From Gigaspora rosea (Eukaryota > Glomeromycota > Glomeromycetes > Diversisporales > Gigasporaceae): a stretch of DNA of 64,000 bases. The notes under the pieces are model-generated. The model had not been told where the DNA came from. It searched no databases and saw only the letters and a list, made by a program, of their open reading frames with translations. The stretch lies in the NCBI GenBank assembly GCA_003550325.1, contig QKWP01000131.1:57160-121159 (forward strand). Reading direction: 5' to 3'. Position numbers and translations under genes: made by a program. Positions 53,589-64,000 of this stretch are shown here, one piece after another (position 1 is the first letter of the stretch; each line of letters begins with the position of its first letter).

Positions 53589-56500
53589 ATGAGTAAGGGT
53601 AATACTTTCAGAATCACTACACTTAATGTAAAAGGGCTTAATAATAGATATAAGTGCCAAAAAACAATGACTTTGTTTAAGACATATAAGATAGAATTGA
53701 TTATGTTACAAGAAACAAATTTAACTAATGATAGTACGAGGAATTTTTTGAAACAGCAATGGAGATACGATTCTATATGGACAGCTAGAGTAGCTATTTT
53801 AGTAGCAAATAGAGAAATCAAGTCTGAAAATATCAAAGAATCTCATCAAGAAAGGGTACTTTGCACTGAATTTCAATATGGGAAATGGTTATTCCGAGTT
53901 ATCAATGTCTATGTACTAGAAGAAAGGGTACGTTTTTTTAATAGATGGTCAATAAAAAAACATTAATGCAATTAATATAGTAGCAGGAGATTTCAATGTG
54001 AACCTTGACCCAGATATAAATAGAATAAGTCACGTGATACCACATAATGATCTGTCTAAAGAAAAGCTTAAGAAACTTACTCATGAGATGGTAGACACTA
54101 GCGTTGCAGCCTCCCAAACGCCATTTATCACATATTCCCAAAAGACAAGAGGAGGACATACTATGGCCACAAGGTTGGACTATATCTTCGTAGATAAACA
54201 GAATGCACAGATTGCCAAAAGACGTATACAAAGTTTGGTAATTCAAACCACCTTATGGTAGTAACCAAAATAAAATTTTGTAAAAACGAATTACAATTAT
54301 CATATTGGAAAGTAAATTATAAGTGCTTTGAGAATGAAATATTAAAAAAGGAAATTGTAGAGGAAATATAAACAGTCACAGATCTAGAAGGGTGGGATCA
54401 CTGTAAATGTAAGATCCAGTCTTTAATTAGGGCTAGAAGAGTACTTAAAGCCCAGAAAGTAGTATTCAAAAGCTAAATAGAAAAATAACCGTTTTAGAAA
54501 AAAAGGTTGCTAGAAATAAGGATTTATCCAATTTACAATTAGAGATTGAAAGGTTAAAGAGAAATTTGCAAGATGAACTTACAAATTTAGCTGATAAATG
54601 GCAGGTCCATTCTAATGCAAGATGGATCGAAAGTGGGGAGAAATCGACGAAGTACTTTTATTCTAGATTTAAGACTAGGCATAATGCGGTGGCGATAGAC
54701 AAGATTAAGATTCTAAATAATATAGGAGGGTCAAACCCTATCGAGGTGTTACACTATATTAAAGAATATTATAGTTACATATATCAACAAGAACCGATTA
54801 AGAAAGAGGCAATAGATAGAATAACAAATGGTCTTCCACAAATAGAGAAATTTGACAACCAGAGTTTAATCAAATATATTATGAAAGAAGAGATAAGTGA
54901 AGTTATACATAGCCTCCTCAACAACAAGACCCCAGGGATAGATGGCATCACGTATGAATTCTATAAGGAGTTGATAGAAGAAAGTAGTTTAGTATTCGAA
55001 AAAATTTTTAATGATGTGATCAAAAAGGAAAAAATGCCTAGTTCGTAGTGTAAGAAGCTAATAATATTGATCCCAAAGAAAGCAGAGGATTTAGAGGATG
55101 TACAGAACTGGAGGCCCATTTCTCTAACAAACTGTGATGTTAAAGTATTCATGAAGATTTTAGTGAATCATCTTAATAATTTATACCAGAAAGTTATCGG
55201 TATTCATCAGCAAGGTTTCATCAAAGGAAGGTTGATTTTGAAATCTGTAATGGATATTATGTCCATTATGAAAAATCATTCTGATCAAACACGGCAGGGT
55301 TGGATATTGTTTTTAGACCAACAAATAGCTTTTGATCGCTTCAGTTTCATATATTTGCAAGAGGTTTTAACAAAAATGAATTTTGATTCAAATTTTATAC
55401 AAACAATTAGAGCACTATTTTCAGGACAAACTGTATTTATAGCAGACTCAGGAATAGAGTTTAGGGCACAGGGGCATGAGGCATGCCCCTAAGGGCATGC
55501 CCTTAGGGCATGCCTATGGGCATGCCTCAAGGCCAAAGGGCATGCCCTTATCATATAATTTATAAAGAATATTTTGATTGGTTAATGAGGTTAGATACTA
55601 AATTAACATATGGGAGGTGTCAATAGAAACCAAGCAAATTGTTTTTAAATAAATTTTCTAAACATTAAGTTAAAGTATCTAAACAACAAATAAAAAAATT
55701 TTTATCAAGTATAGTTTAATAGTTGTTTAGATATTTTAATTTAATGTTAAAAAAAATTTACTTAGAAACAATTTGCTTGGTTTCTACTAATACTCTATAT
55801 GAAGTTTTTAGCATGTTGCAACTATATGTTAGTCACATGATTTAAAAAGAGCATGCCCATAGGCATGAGGGGCATGCCTCAGCACAAGGCATGCCCCTAT
55901 GGGCATGCCTAATTTTTTTCCTGTGCCCTAAACCCTATTCAGGAATAATATCGGAACCTTTTAGAGTTAATCATGGGGTGAGGCAAGGTGACCCACTCTC
56001 ACCTCTCCTATATGTACTCGTCTTCGAACCCTTTCTTAGGTCACTTGGCAAAAACTTAATGGAAATAGCTCTAAATCAACATTCAAGACAACAAAGATTC
56101 AAGTTAATGGCTTATGCCGATGACCTCACAATTAGTATAGCATTACATGCAGAATAGGATATTATCACCAAAGTGTTCCAGGAATATGAAAACGCGTCTA
56201 ATGGAAAATTAACAAAATTAAGTCAGTTTTGGTTCCGCTAACGTCTAATGCCCGGCATATAGAACACCAAGAGGCAAAAAAGTTTAAAATGTTACCAGAA
56301 AATGAGTCAGTTAAAGTCTAGGATTTGTGTTGGATTCGCAAGGTAGAATAAGTAAGAATACTTGGCCAGAAATGATATTAAAGATAAAAAATGTGCTGGG
56401 AAAATTATTGCAGCGTAGCTTATCTATCAAGAGTAGAATTTTAATAATTAAGACATTGGTTCTGTCAAAAATTTGGTATGTTACATACCTTGCACCACCG

Positions 56501-57506
56501 AGCAGAAAACAATTAGCAGAAATTGATAATCTTGTAAGAAGTTGGATTAAGAATTTCTGCAAGATTCTCCCAAGATACTCGATCCTACAACAAGAAGATA
56601 GATATAGAGGCCTAAACACACCAATATTAAAGGATCTAGTAGATGCTAGACTACTTTCTACATTTGTAAAATTACTTACCAGTAATACTGTTGGGCAGAA
56701 GCAGAAAGAGAATTAATAAAGGGTGGATTACATAACAAACAGAATATTACGGTATTACACACACTTAATGAAATACCATGCAAAAACAGGGGTTGGCCAG
56801 AGTTTTGGAAACCTTTTGTTATAGCATGGAAAAGGACAAAAGGATCTGTGAATAATGGGTCAAGAACATGGACCTGGAAACTGGAGGAGGTTAAAGTTGC
56901 TAAGTACTAGGAAATGAATACACAGTGCGCCAGAAGGTCTCCTTTTTGAAGAAAGAGTCACTGTCAATAGTTATTCAGAAGCAAGAAAATGGTAATAAGA
57001 AGAATAAAGACTTTTGTAGTTGGTCTAAAATAAAATGGATCAACAATAAGCGTAAGGATATCTTTTGGCATTACTGTCATAGATCACTACCATTAGGATA
57101 CAGGTTAAAGTATATAATACCAAATAATAATGGCGACTGTCCGATGTGCCATGAAGAAACCCAAACTAATAAGCATTTTGGGGTAAACTGTAAAAGCAGT
57201 AAGATCATATGGGAAGCTGTATATTCATATTTAAATCCAGAGGAGTCCCCTCCAAGGACCTACGAGGAAATAATTATGGTATTGAATATTAAAGATGTGG
57301 GTAAGAAGAAGATAGCATACTGGCTACACATTAACGTGTTATATGAGATCTGGTTTTGTTATACACAGATTAGATGGGGCAGAAAGCCAATACCAAAGCT
57401 GGCTCTTCCCATAATTGTTAAGAATAGAATTGAAAAGGAGTTCAAAGTTTTAAAACGTTGCAAAAAGAGTAAGATAATGGGAACAAATATACACAATTTT
57501 AATTAA
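53589..57506 (+). pseudogene. LINE ORF2: APE endonuclease, reverse transcriptase, zinc finger, broken
   Basis: ATG 53589 opens the endonuclease (FRITTLNVKGLNN, LIMLQETNL); after a frame change near 53945 come VAGDFNVNLDP and TRLDYIFVDKQ. RT begins at about 54570 (ARWIESGEKSTKYFYSRF), with NNKTPGIDGITYEFYK, NWRPISLTNCD (about 55107), GFIKGR, and, beyond the foldback insertion, NHGVRQGDPLSPLLYVL and the YADD box (56114-56125). The C-terminal zinc finger reads DIFWHYCHRSLP, CPMCHEE, HFGVNC (57055-57195). ORF2 would nick target DNA and prime copying there. Stops at about 54259, 54478, 55048 and 56157, and several frameshifts, make it inactive. Confidence 0.85.
55457..55938. mobile_element. 482-bp foldback element with GGGCATGCCC modules
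   Basis: TCAGGAATA occurs at 55448-55456 and again at 55939-55947, a perfect 9-base target duplication. The ends GAGTTTAGGGCACAGG and CCTGTGCCCTAAACCCTAT are inverted repeats. Nearly the whole element is a palindrome: an outer zone rich in GGGCATGCCC on each side, and an inner pair around GAAACCAAGCAAATTGTTT and its complement. No ORF. A 9-base duplication with long inverted repeats suggests a Mutator-like nonautonomous element. Removal with one target copy restores the LINE RT frame. Confidence 0.88.
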
Positions 57507-57620
57507 TAGTAGTTAGATATATAATTAATTAATTATGTAATAATATGTACATAGTAGAACTAAATAAAGTACGCCTTCCGGCATCCCCTTGGGAGGGGTT
57601 TAATACAAATAATAATAGAC

Positions 57621-57725
57621 AGACAGGCGAATTTTTATTATTATTCATATTTTTAAGTTTTCCCCACATTCTCAGTTCACGTTTTTTGAAGATAACTAAT
57701 CAAAATAATAATAGCAGACAAGTAT
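57621..57725. repeat. Tandem repeat unit right of the LINE
   Basis: GGCGAATTTTTATTATTATT, TTAAGTTTTCCCCACATTCT and GAAGATAACTAATCAAAATA match the units at 51627-51770 in order. Confidence 0.7.
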
Positions 57726-57900
57726 ACAAACTTACTGTTGACATTTAGTAGTATAAGATTAATTTATTGATTATCTATTATTAATGATAATTACATGAAA
57801 TTCATTTCAACTATTAATTTATAACAGAAATGTCCACCTATTTTTATCAAATATACCCGAATATTGATATTTTACGCAAATAAATTAACAAACAAAACAA

Positions 57901-58479
57901 TTATTCTTGTGATAATATTTTGTTTATCAAATTTTCAGTAAATTCCCAAAGCTTCTTAGCCAAATTATCATCTTTAAGCATGAGGATTTTTCACCTTCTA
58001 TACCAAATGCCTTTCATGATAATTTTTCTCTGGACTAATAGCACAGTATAAAGTAGTAATAGCTCTATTCTCAGTTGAGATTGAAGAAGATAAAAAAGTT
58101 TCTAACACAGATAAATCTTTTTTTCTTGATATATTAGTATTTACGAGTCCTAAATAGATAATAAAATAATAAATAATATAAATTGATTAATTTATATTTT
58201 CGGTTTAGGTAAATTTTTTAAAAATTTATTATTATACCTGGATGAAGAGAATTTGCATAGATTTGTTCTCCTTCAAGATATTGTTTGTTTAATTTATTAG
58301 TAAATAAAATATTGGCAAGTTTTGATAGTGTAATATTGCATTGCGTTATGTGCATTTGGATTACTTAATTTTTCAAATTCAATTCCACCCTCAACTAATA
58401 AATGATTACGACTGCTAACATTTACTATACATGCTGGTTGCGAGGCTTTAATTTTTTGCAATAATAATCTAGTAAAAAG
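57901..58479 (-). pseudogene. Short-chain dehydrogenase (retinol dehydrogenase-like), 5'-truncated and decayed
   Basis: On the minus strand an exon opens at 58479 after a TTGTTAG acceptor with LFTRLLLQKIKASQPACIVN, followed by the NVSS block of SDR enzymes. After a one-base frame change come SKLANILFTNKL (the catalytic YxxxK region, its Tyr lost in the break) and IYANSLHPG. An 87-base GT...AG intron (58237-58151) joins HPG to LVNTNIS. The C-terminal LAKKLWEFTENLINK ends at TAA 57903-57901, with one more frame change near 57990. The nucleotide-binding front half is absent: upstream sequence is a palindromic repeat. So this is a copied or broken gene, probably once an NAD(P)-dependent oxidoreductase. 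Confidence 0.8.
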
Positions 58480-59515
58480 CTAACAACACAAATAAAATTC
58501 TGTTATCATGAATTTTTGATTTAATTATTATTTAATAAAAAAATTTTTACTTATTGTCACAATTCGAAATTGTGATATTAGAAGATTCGGATTTCCTGAT
58601 TAGTTTACCCCCCTTGTAGATAGATCTTCTCTTTATTTAGTATAACATAGGTTAGTAAAATTATGGGGGAACAACTCAATTATTACACAAGTTTAATAGT
58701 AGCACAAATTTTGTCATTTCATATATAAATCATATGAATTCATATGTATCGTGTTCGATCGGTCAAAGTCTTAATTATAAATTTTTTTGAAATAACCTGT
58801 TTATCAGGATACCATTTTTATTTCAAAACTTGAAATAGATGAATGTAAGTAAATAATCATAAAAAAACTATATAGCTGTTCTTTTTATTATTAAAAGCTG
58901 AATTATATACTCATGCTCAATTATTTTAAGATGAAAGAAATGAAAGTAAGATGTTGTACACAACTTGAAGCCTATAAGCATTTGAAAATAGCATGTACCT
59001 AATATAAACTGATTCAAACTGAAATCTTGAATCTTATATCTGATTATTCAGAAGCCAAACCAACAATGTTGAATTAGAATTAAAATGGATAAACATAAGA
59101 ATTCGGATGTTTTAAAATAAGTAATTAGGAAATTGGAGTTGAAATAGATAAATTAGGATTAGAAATGTAATCTTGGAAATTGTTTTCAACATGTAATTGG
59201 AATTCAAATAGATGAACATAAAGCGTCTATTTATCATAAAAATCTGCTGATATAGGGTATACTCTAGGAACAAATAATATTTGTTATCGTTATTGAAATA
59301 GAATAAGATTTGAAAGTATGAATATTATAATATTGTAATTGAGATTCGGGGTTTTGATAAGAATCCATTTATATTAGGTACGCGTTATTTGAGAAGCTCA
59401 TTATTTTAAATATAATATTTAGATAATCAATCTTTATCTTAGCATATCAATATGTACGAACACTGCACAATATACTAAATTTTTACGCTGTATTTTTAGA
59501 GAAATAGTATTTTGT
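58480..59515. other. No gene seen
   Basis: A short perfect palindrome near 58557-58578 (ATCACAATTTCGAATTGTGA on the minus strand) lies beside the truncated dehydrogenase. The rest is AT-rich noncoding sequence with weak GAATT/AAATAGAT repetition at 59040-59230. Confidence 0.5.
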
Positions 59516-62500
59516 CTGAAAAGGTAATGAATGAACCAATGACAAAATGTTCAAAGCACAGTGAAGATTCAAAAGACGAAGCCTTGCAACAACTGTACTG
59601 GCTCCATCCTGATCTTAATGGCCAAAGTGCGTGATTTTGCCTGACACTTAAAAAGTTTGCAAAAGGCTGTATTCTATATAAAAAATCAGAAAAGCACGCA
59701 TATGTATATGAAATAATTATGCAAAAGCGATTTTCTTCTTTTTTTGGCATAGATAAAGACACTCAGTAGCAAACATTTTTTTAAAGGCAAAAAATCAGCC
59801 TTAGCCACTATTTTTTTGAAGCCCAATTGCAATGAAACAAATATTGGGCAAATATTAAAAGGAAAAGGTTATACACCTTATTTTAAAAATTTTAAGAACG
59901 TTACATTACTCTCTATCAAAGATACTTTAAAAACAATGATATATGATGATGTAGAATTAACAGATATAAATTTAATGGAAGGGGAAGAATTCTTGTGCCT
60001 TGTTTTCTTTGAAACAAATATGAAAAAGGAACTATATATCAAGAAAGCATCTCATGGATGCCGAGAACCTATTAAGTGCGCTATTTTTGTTAATGGTTTA
60101 GAAGTAAGAGCCGATTTTTTAGAAGAAAACGATATTAGGCATAAAATCTTGACGATTGATAAAGTTCATTCGATTGTGCAATTTTTTAAAAAATTGCATG
60201 CTTCTATAGGACAATATACCAAAGGCAAGTATGTTAGTATATTTGAATAATAATATTCTTTATAATAACATTATTTATAATATATCTAGGATTTGAACAA
60301 GCAACTTATTTACGAGATGACTACCTGTACTCGAATTTTATAGGCCCAGTAAATGAGCATGAGATAATTGCTAATTTAGAAAATAAAGGACTTGATAATG
60401 AAGCTTATCGCAGGATTGACTATACTCTTCTTGCCTTAGCTGGCAACATATATACCAATTGTAAGACATCACGTAATACATTATATCAAATTGAAAACCA
60501 ATATAAAAATGGCATTCAATCCATTAAGTCATCACATGCTTCTAGAGAATTTCTAGCTAAAATTGTTCAAAAAGCTCAAAAAGTATTTATTTTTAGTTAA
60601 TATGAATTCAATAAATAATAATTATTTTTATTATTAAATAAAATCATTACCTCAGACAATCTGAACACAGAAAGAGTTAGTTGAAAGTCTTCATGACCAT
60701 TTAAAGCTAAAATTTGAAACAAAAGAAGAACAAGTATTAGAGCCATTAATAAGTGTTGTTCACAATGTTGTTGATGAAGTTCTAAACGAAAAACATGAAA
60801 ATATATCAAATGTCATTTTAAAAGAACTTGTCTATGTGCAAAGTAAAAAACCAAAAGGAGTATGATATCATCCTATGTAAGTAAAAATGAGAATAATATT
60901 CTTCAAGAAAAAATTTTAATAATTGTGTTATTGCAGGTTTATTTGGTAAGCAATTTCAATTTATAGTAGAAGCCCTGCTGCGTACAAAGCGATGAAGTCA
61001 GTCATTCGGATGCCGTTATTATCAACACTCAAAAGCTACATTAATGAAACTGAACAACATACAGGTTGGCAAGATAAAGTAGTAAAGAGAATGGTGGCTA
61101 ATATGGAGGCCAATAATGTTTAGGGCTATGCACGCCTTGGTTTTTTTCGCATGATTCATTTAAAATTCAAAAAGGTTAGAAGAGTAAAAAAAAAAAAAAA
61201 GTCATTATGAAAAATTTATTATTAGATTGAATTGTTTTTTTAATTATAGGACTTCTTTGGAGTCAACGTGACAATAGATACGTCAGATATGTTGACTTTG
61301 ACAATGAGTATGCTAAATTTGAAGCATTTGATGAACAATATTTCTACAAAATTCAAGGCTCAGAATGTACGAATAATCATATTAAGCATGAAGAAGCAGC
61401 AGAAAAAAAGACCGGGAGCAGACTTTAGCAACCCAAATTCATCAAATCATATGGCATTCAGTATCCCACTTCTTTAATTTTCCAATAGCTTATTTTGTTG
61501 TTGAAACAATAAGTGTTCATATCCTTAATACAATTCTTTTTCACCTGGCTACTAAGCTTGAATGTGTTGCAATTCATACATGTGATGGAGCAGGTGAAAA
61601 CTGAAGACACATTAAAAGCTTTGATTGGTTTGCAACAATTTGAAAGGTGAATGATGAAGTAGAAGTTCAATTGTCAAACAAGCCAGGGCAAAAGAATTAT
61701 TAACTAGCTAGAATAATTTCTTTTAACTTAAAACACACCAAATTTTTAGTTTAGCTATCAGATATCTCACCAATTTATAGTGTTTCACATTCAGCCTTAT
61801 GATCTCCAATGTCAAAAAAAATTATTTGGAATGTTGGTGATCAATGTGAAGTTCGAAATACACATAGTAATAAATGGTATCCCGGTAAAGTGCTTACTAA
61901 AATCTCAGTAGATAATTATTTGGATATCGAAGTTATGATTAAAACTACTGAAAAAGTTGAATTGCATAAATGGAGGTCTCTACTTCATAATATTCGTCCG
62001 GCGTATGATGAAAATGAACATTGTGTATCACACATTGCTATTAATCCTGTAACTGGTAATAAATAGTTTTTCCTAAACGATCCAACCCATGTTTTTAAAA
62101 AGTTGAGAAATAATGTTTCTAAAAGTCATACTAGTAATAATGGAAACAAAAATGTAAGAGAAATAATGTTTGACGGATAGGAAATTAGCTGGCGACATTT
62201 TCAAGGAGTATATCACCATATAGCCAAACATGAGATAGCAAAAGCTACTAAATTGTCTAAATGACATATTTGGCTTACCCCTTAGAGCAAAATGAGAGTG
62301 GACCTTGCAGAACATACACTGTTATTCAATGTCAAAAAAGCAATAGCAAATATTCCAGAGTTAAATCACATTTCCCAAGGTACTCAGGTTTGTAGCTTTT
62401 TATTTTGATTTAAGCTAGGATAGTTTTTTTTTTATTGATTTATTTATTTATTTAAACCTTCTAACATAATCATTAGAGAACGTCGAATAACATTATTTAT

Positions 62501-64000
62501 TAAAGGAAGGATAGTATTTAGTACTTTGAGTTAAAATTTTTTTTGGATAGTCTTTTTTCTTTCAATTTAGAAAAATTTGTATTCAAAACTTAGAACTTTT
62601 GAGTTAAAAGTGGCCTAGTAGGTTTAAAACTCGATATTATTTATTTGTCATTATCTAAAATTAACACACTGTTGCATATCACTAGTTATTTATTCACTAC
62701 ACACATATGTATCGAGATATTACACATAGTCAAATATGTATTTCTTCTCTTGAAGATCCACATTTGAACACCTTGAAGAAAATAAAACAATAGTTCATTC
62801 AAGGTGATAAACAAAGAAAAATTCAAGTCAATGGTTTTCTGCACAATGCCAGTTTGATTTGATTTTATCAATAAATGGATTTCTTGGAATCATAGAATAT
62901 GTACTTACTAATTGGCCAGGTGCTATAATTCAACCAAGAAGACTATTTCAGGATATGCTTGAAGGTTTATTCAGATCAATTAGAGAAATGGCTGGTGACT
63001 CTTCTACACACATGGTTCAATCCTACAGATATGCAATGAACAAATTAACAATTACAATACAAATGATATCAGAAATACAAAGCTTGAATTATGGTTTAGC
63101 TAATGGTTCAGACTGTGTACTTGCTGATTTAAAACGAAGATAATTTTTGCTTATGCAAATTTATCAATAAGTTTTAAAATAACTTTTTTTTTTCTAGAGA
63201 TTATCAAACAACTATAAAACCTAATGAGCAGAATTTAGAAGCATATAATAACCATAAAATCCAAATTAAAATGCTCTCTACTTTTAGCTACCAAATATTT
63301 CAAGAACTTCTTAATGATGATCTGGTAATGGGATGAATGCAGCTGCTGCTATCTTCAAATAATGAAAGTATTAGAATAGAAAATAAAACTATTAATTGCT
63401 TGTAGCTTGAAAGAGTATAATTAATTGAATAATTGTTATATAAGGATGGCGTAGAGAATCTTTTGGTAACTTGGTCTAAAAATATTTGTCAAATGGCATT
63501 AGATTCAGTTCCACAAAAAAAAATATTTATTGGCTTACAACATGGTCAACAAATCTGGAAAGTCAATTAAATAATTACAAGTGTTGGCCCCAGATGATAT
63601 TAAAGTTGAAACACAATGATTGATAGCCAATATATTACTTGAAAAAATTATAAGAATCACATTTAGACAAGTACACAACAGACAGTATCACATACTGATT
63701 CATAGATTATACCTAGAAAAATTATTGATCTGGAACCTGCTGAGGCATCAAAATTTCAGTATATTATCAGATGGACTATCTACAAATTAACAAAAAGTGA
63801 TAAATTAACATTAGCACATGAAGAATTTGCAAAAATCAAATCATGTTTAAATGTTCTTAGCTCTAAGCAAGTAGAATACATATGTAATACTTGTTCAAAG
63901 ACGACAATAGTTATTCCAGGAGCTGATTTTATTCAATTCATGTATTATTTAGAGTCGCTCATTTTTTAGCTGTTTGAAAAACATATAGAGTATGGGCCAG
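59516..64000 (+). pseudogene. P-element/THAP9-like transposase, intron-containing and decayed, runs off window
   Basis: Exon-like blocks are joined by plausible introns: 60237-60289, 60583-60655, 60877-60936 and one near 61178-61251, all GT...AG. Conserved blocks in order: RSPAAYKAMKSVIRMPLLST (about 60968); FSHDSFKIQKGLLWSQRDNR (first catalytic Asp, matching FDEM.I...L) and YVDFDNEY; FFNFPIAYFVVE and HTCDGAGEN (second Asp, 61475-61610); a Tudor-like part (61809-62066); DPTHVFKKLRNN; WRHFQGVY and SKMRVDLAEHTL; QDMLEGLFRSIREMAGDSST (Glu block, about 62955). This is the P-element/THAP9 RNase H-like core. Stops and frameshifts occur in most blocks. The opening part (59525-60580) is unrecognised and no C2CH THAP finger is visible. 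Confidence 0.8.
61809..62066 (+). pseudogene. Tudor/agenet-like segment inside the P-element-like transposase
   Basis: 86 codons reading KKIIWNVGDQCEVRNTHSNK, WYPGKVLTKIS, IEVMIKTTEKVELHKWRSLL, HNIRPAYDENEH. The VGD.CEV....WYPGKV pattern is that of Tudor/agenet-type beta barrels, which bind modified proteins. It sits between the second-Asp block and DPTHVFKKLRNN, which are closer together in ordinary THAP9-like proteins. It may be a lineage-specific insertion in this transposase, or an exon of another gene. Domain call is by pattern only. Confidence 0.5.

Larger units (their letters stand above)
51771..57620 (+). mobile_element. LINE with ORF1 and ORF2, decayed
   Basis: About 5.8 kb. A 5' leader (GTTGGCGCCGAGGATCGACA) is followed by ORF1 with a CCHC knuckle, then ORF2 with an apurinic-type endonuclease, RT and C-terminal zinc finger. 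No RNase H seen. The near-complete length shows a full or nearly full insertion. It is disrupted by stops, frameshifts and a 482-bp insertion at 55457-55938. Clade not assigned. Confidence 0.85.

Noticed and set aside
59496-59762. Minus-strand 88-codon ORF
   Set aside because: The plus strand at the same place reads more like protein and belongs to the front of the decayed transposase region, though that part is itself unrecognised.
1-64000. tRNA, rRNA or other RNA genes
   Set aside because: I looked for tRNA-like arms and rRNA motifs and saw none I could support by eye; a covariance-model scan would be needed to be sure.

Overview
This window looks like a transposon-saturated, AT-rich fungal nuclear contig. 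I infer an arbuscular mycorrhizal fungus (Glomeromycotina, Rhizophagus-like). The reasons are extreme AT content, introns of 50-90 bases with GT...AG ends, nested transposons of many classes, and a small secreted ML-domain protein of a kind common there. This is inference; I could not search a database. Only one gene (50564-51052) looks like an intact, ordinary host gene. A short-chain dehydrogenase copy (57901-58479, minus) is a decayed pseudogene.

Layout. 1-9716: a Ty3/gypsy-type LTR retrotransposon on the minus strand: near-identical LTRs, primer-binding site, Gag-protease, a long Cys-rich segment, RT-RNase H, integrase, and an accessory ORF that abuts the polypurine tract. 9717-13710: palindromic repeats, one split by a 5'-truncated LINE (9980-13478) with an 11-base target duplication. 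13740-22290: gene-poor sequence with two MITE-like inverted-repeat elements, minisatellites, a dispersed repeat and an RT relic. 22291-46897: an unusual block of about 24.6 kb, A-rich on the plus strand for most of its length and bounded by inverted repeats of about 80-97 bases. It carries, all on the plus strand, small membrane ORFs, gag-like CCHC proteins, a protease-like ORF, RT-RNase H, an ISXO2/Merlin-type DDE transposase where an integrase would be expected, a long Cys cluster, further unknown ORFs and a Nudix-like ORF. A 3.1-kb pogo-like transposon sits inside the Merlin-type gene, and a 233-bp hAT-like MITE lies just downstream. 46900-50500: noncoding, repetitive. 51770-57620: a LINE (ORF1; APE-RT-zinc finger ORF2) interrupted by a 482-bp foldback element with a 9-base target duplication. 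59500-64000: a decayed, intron-containing P-element/THAP9-like transposase that runs off the window.

The most interesting material is the 24.6-kb block. It joins retroelement enzymes to a Merlin-type transposase and inverted-repeat ends, and no LTR and no retroviral integrase were found. Its Cys cluster is collinear with a Cys-rich segment of the LTR element at 1-9716, so two quite different elements share an apparently undescribed module. The block is decayed. Its in-frame stops fall repeatedly where Trp or Gln is expected, which suggests C-to-T/G-to-A decay, but this has to be tested by alignment.
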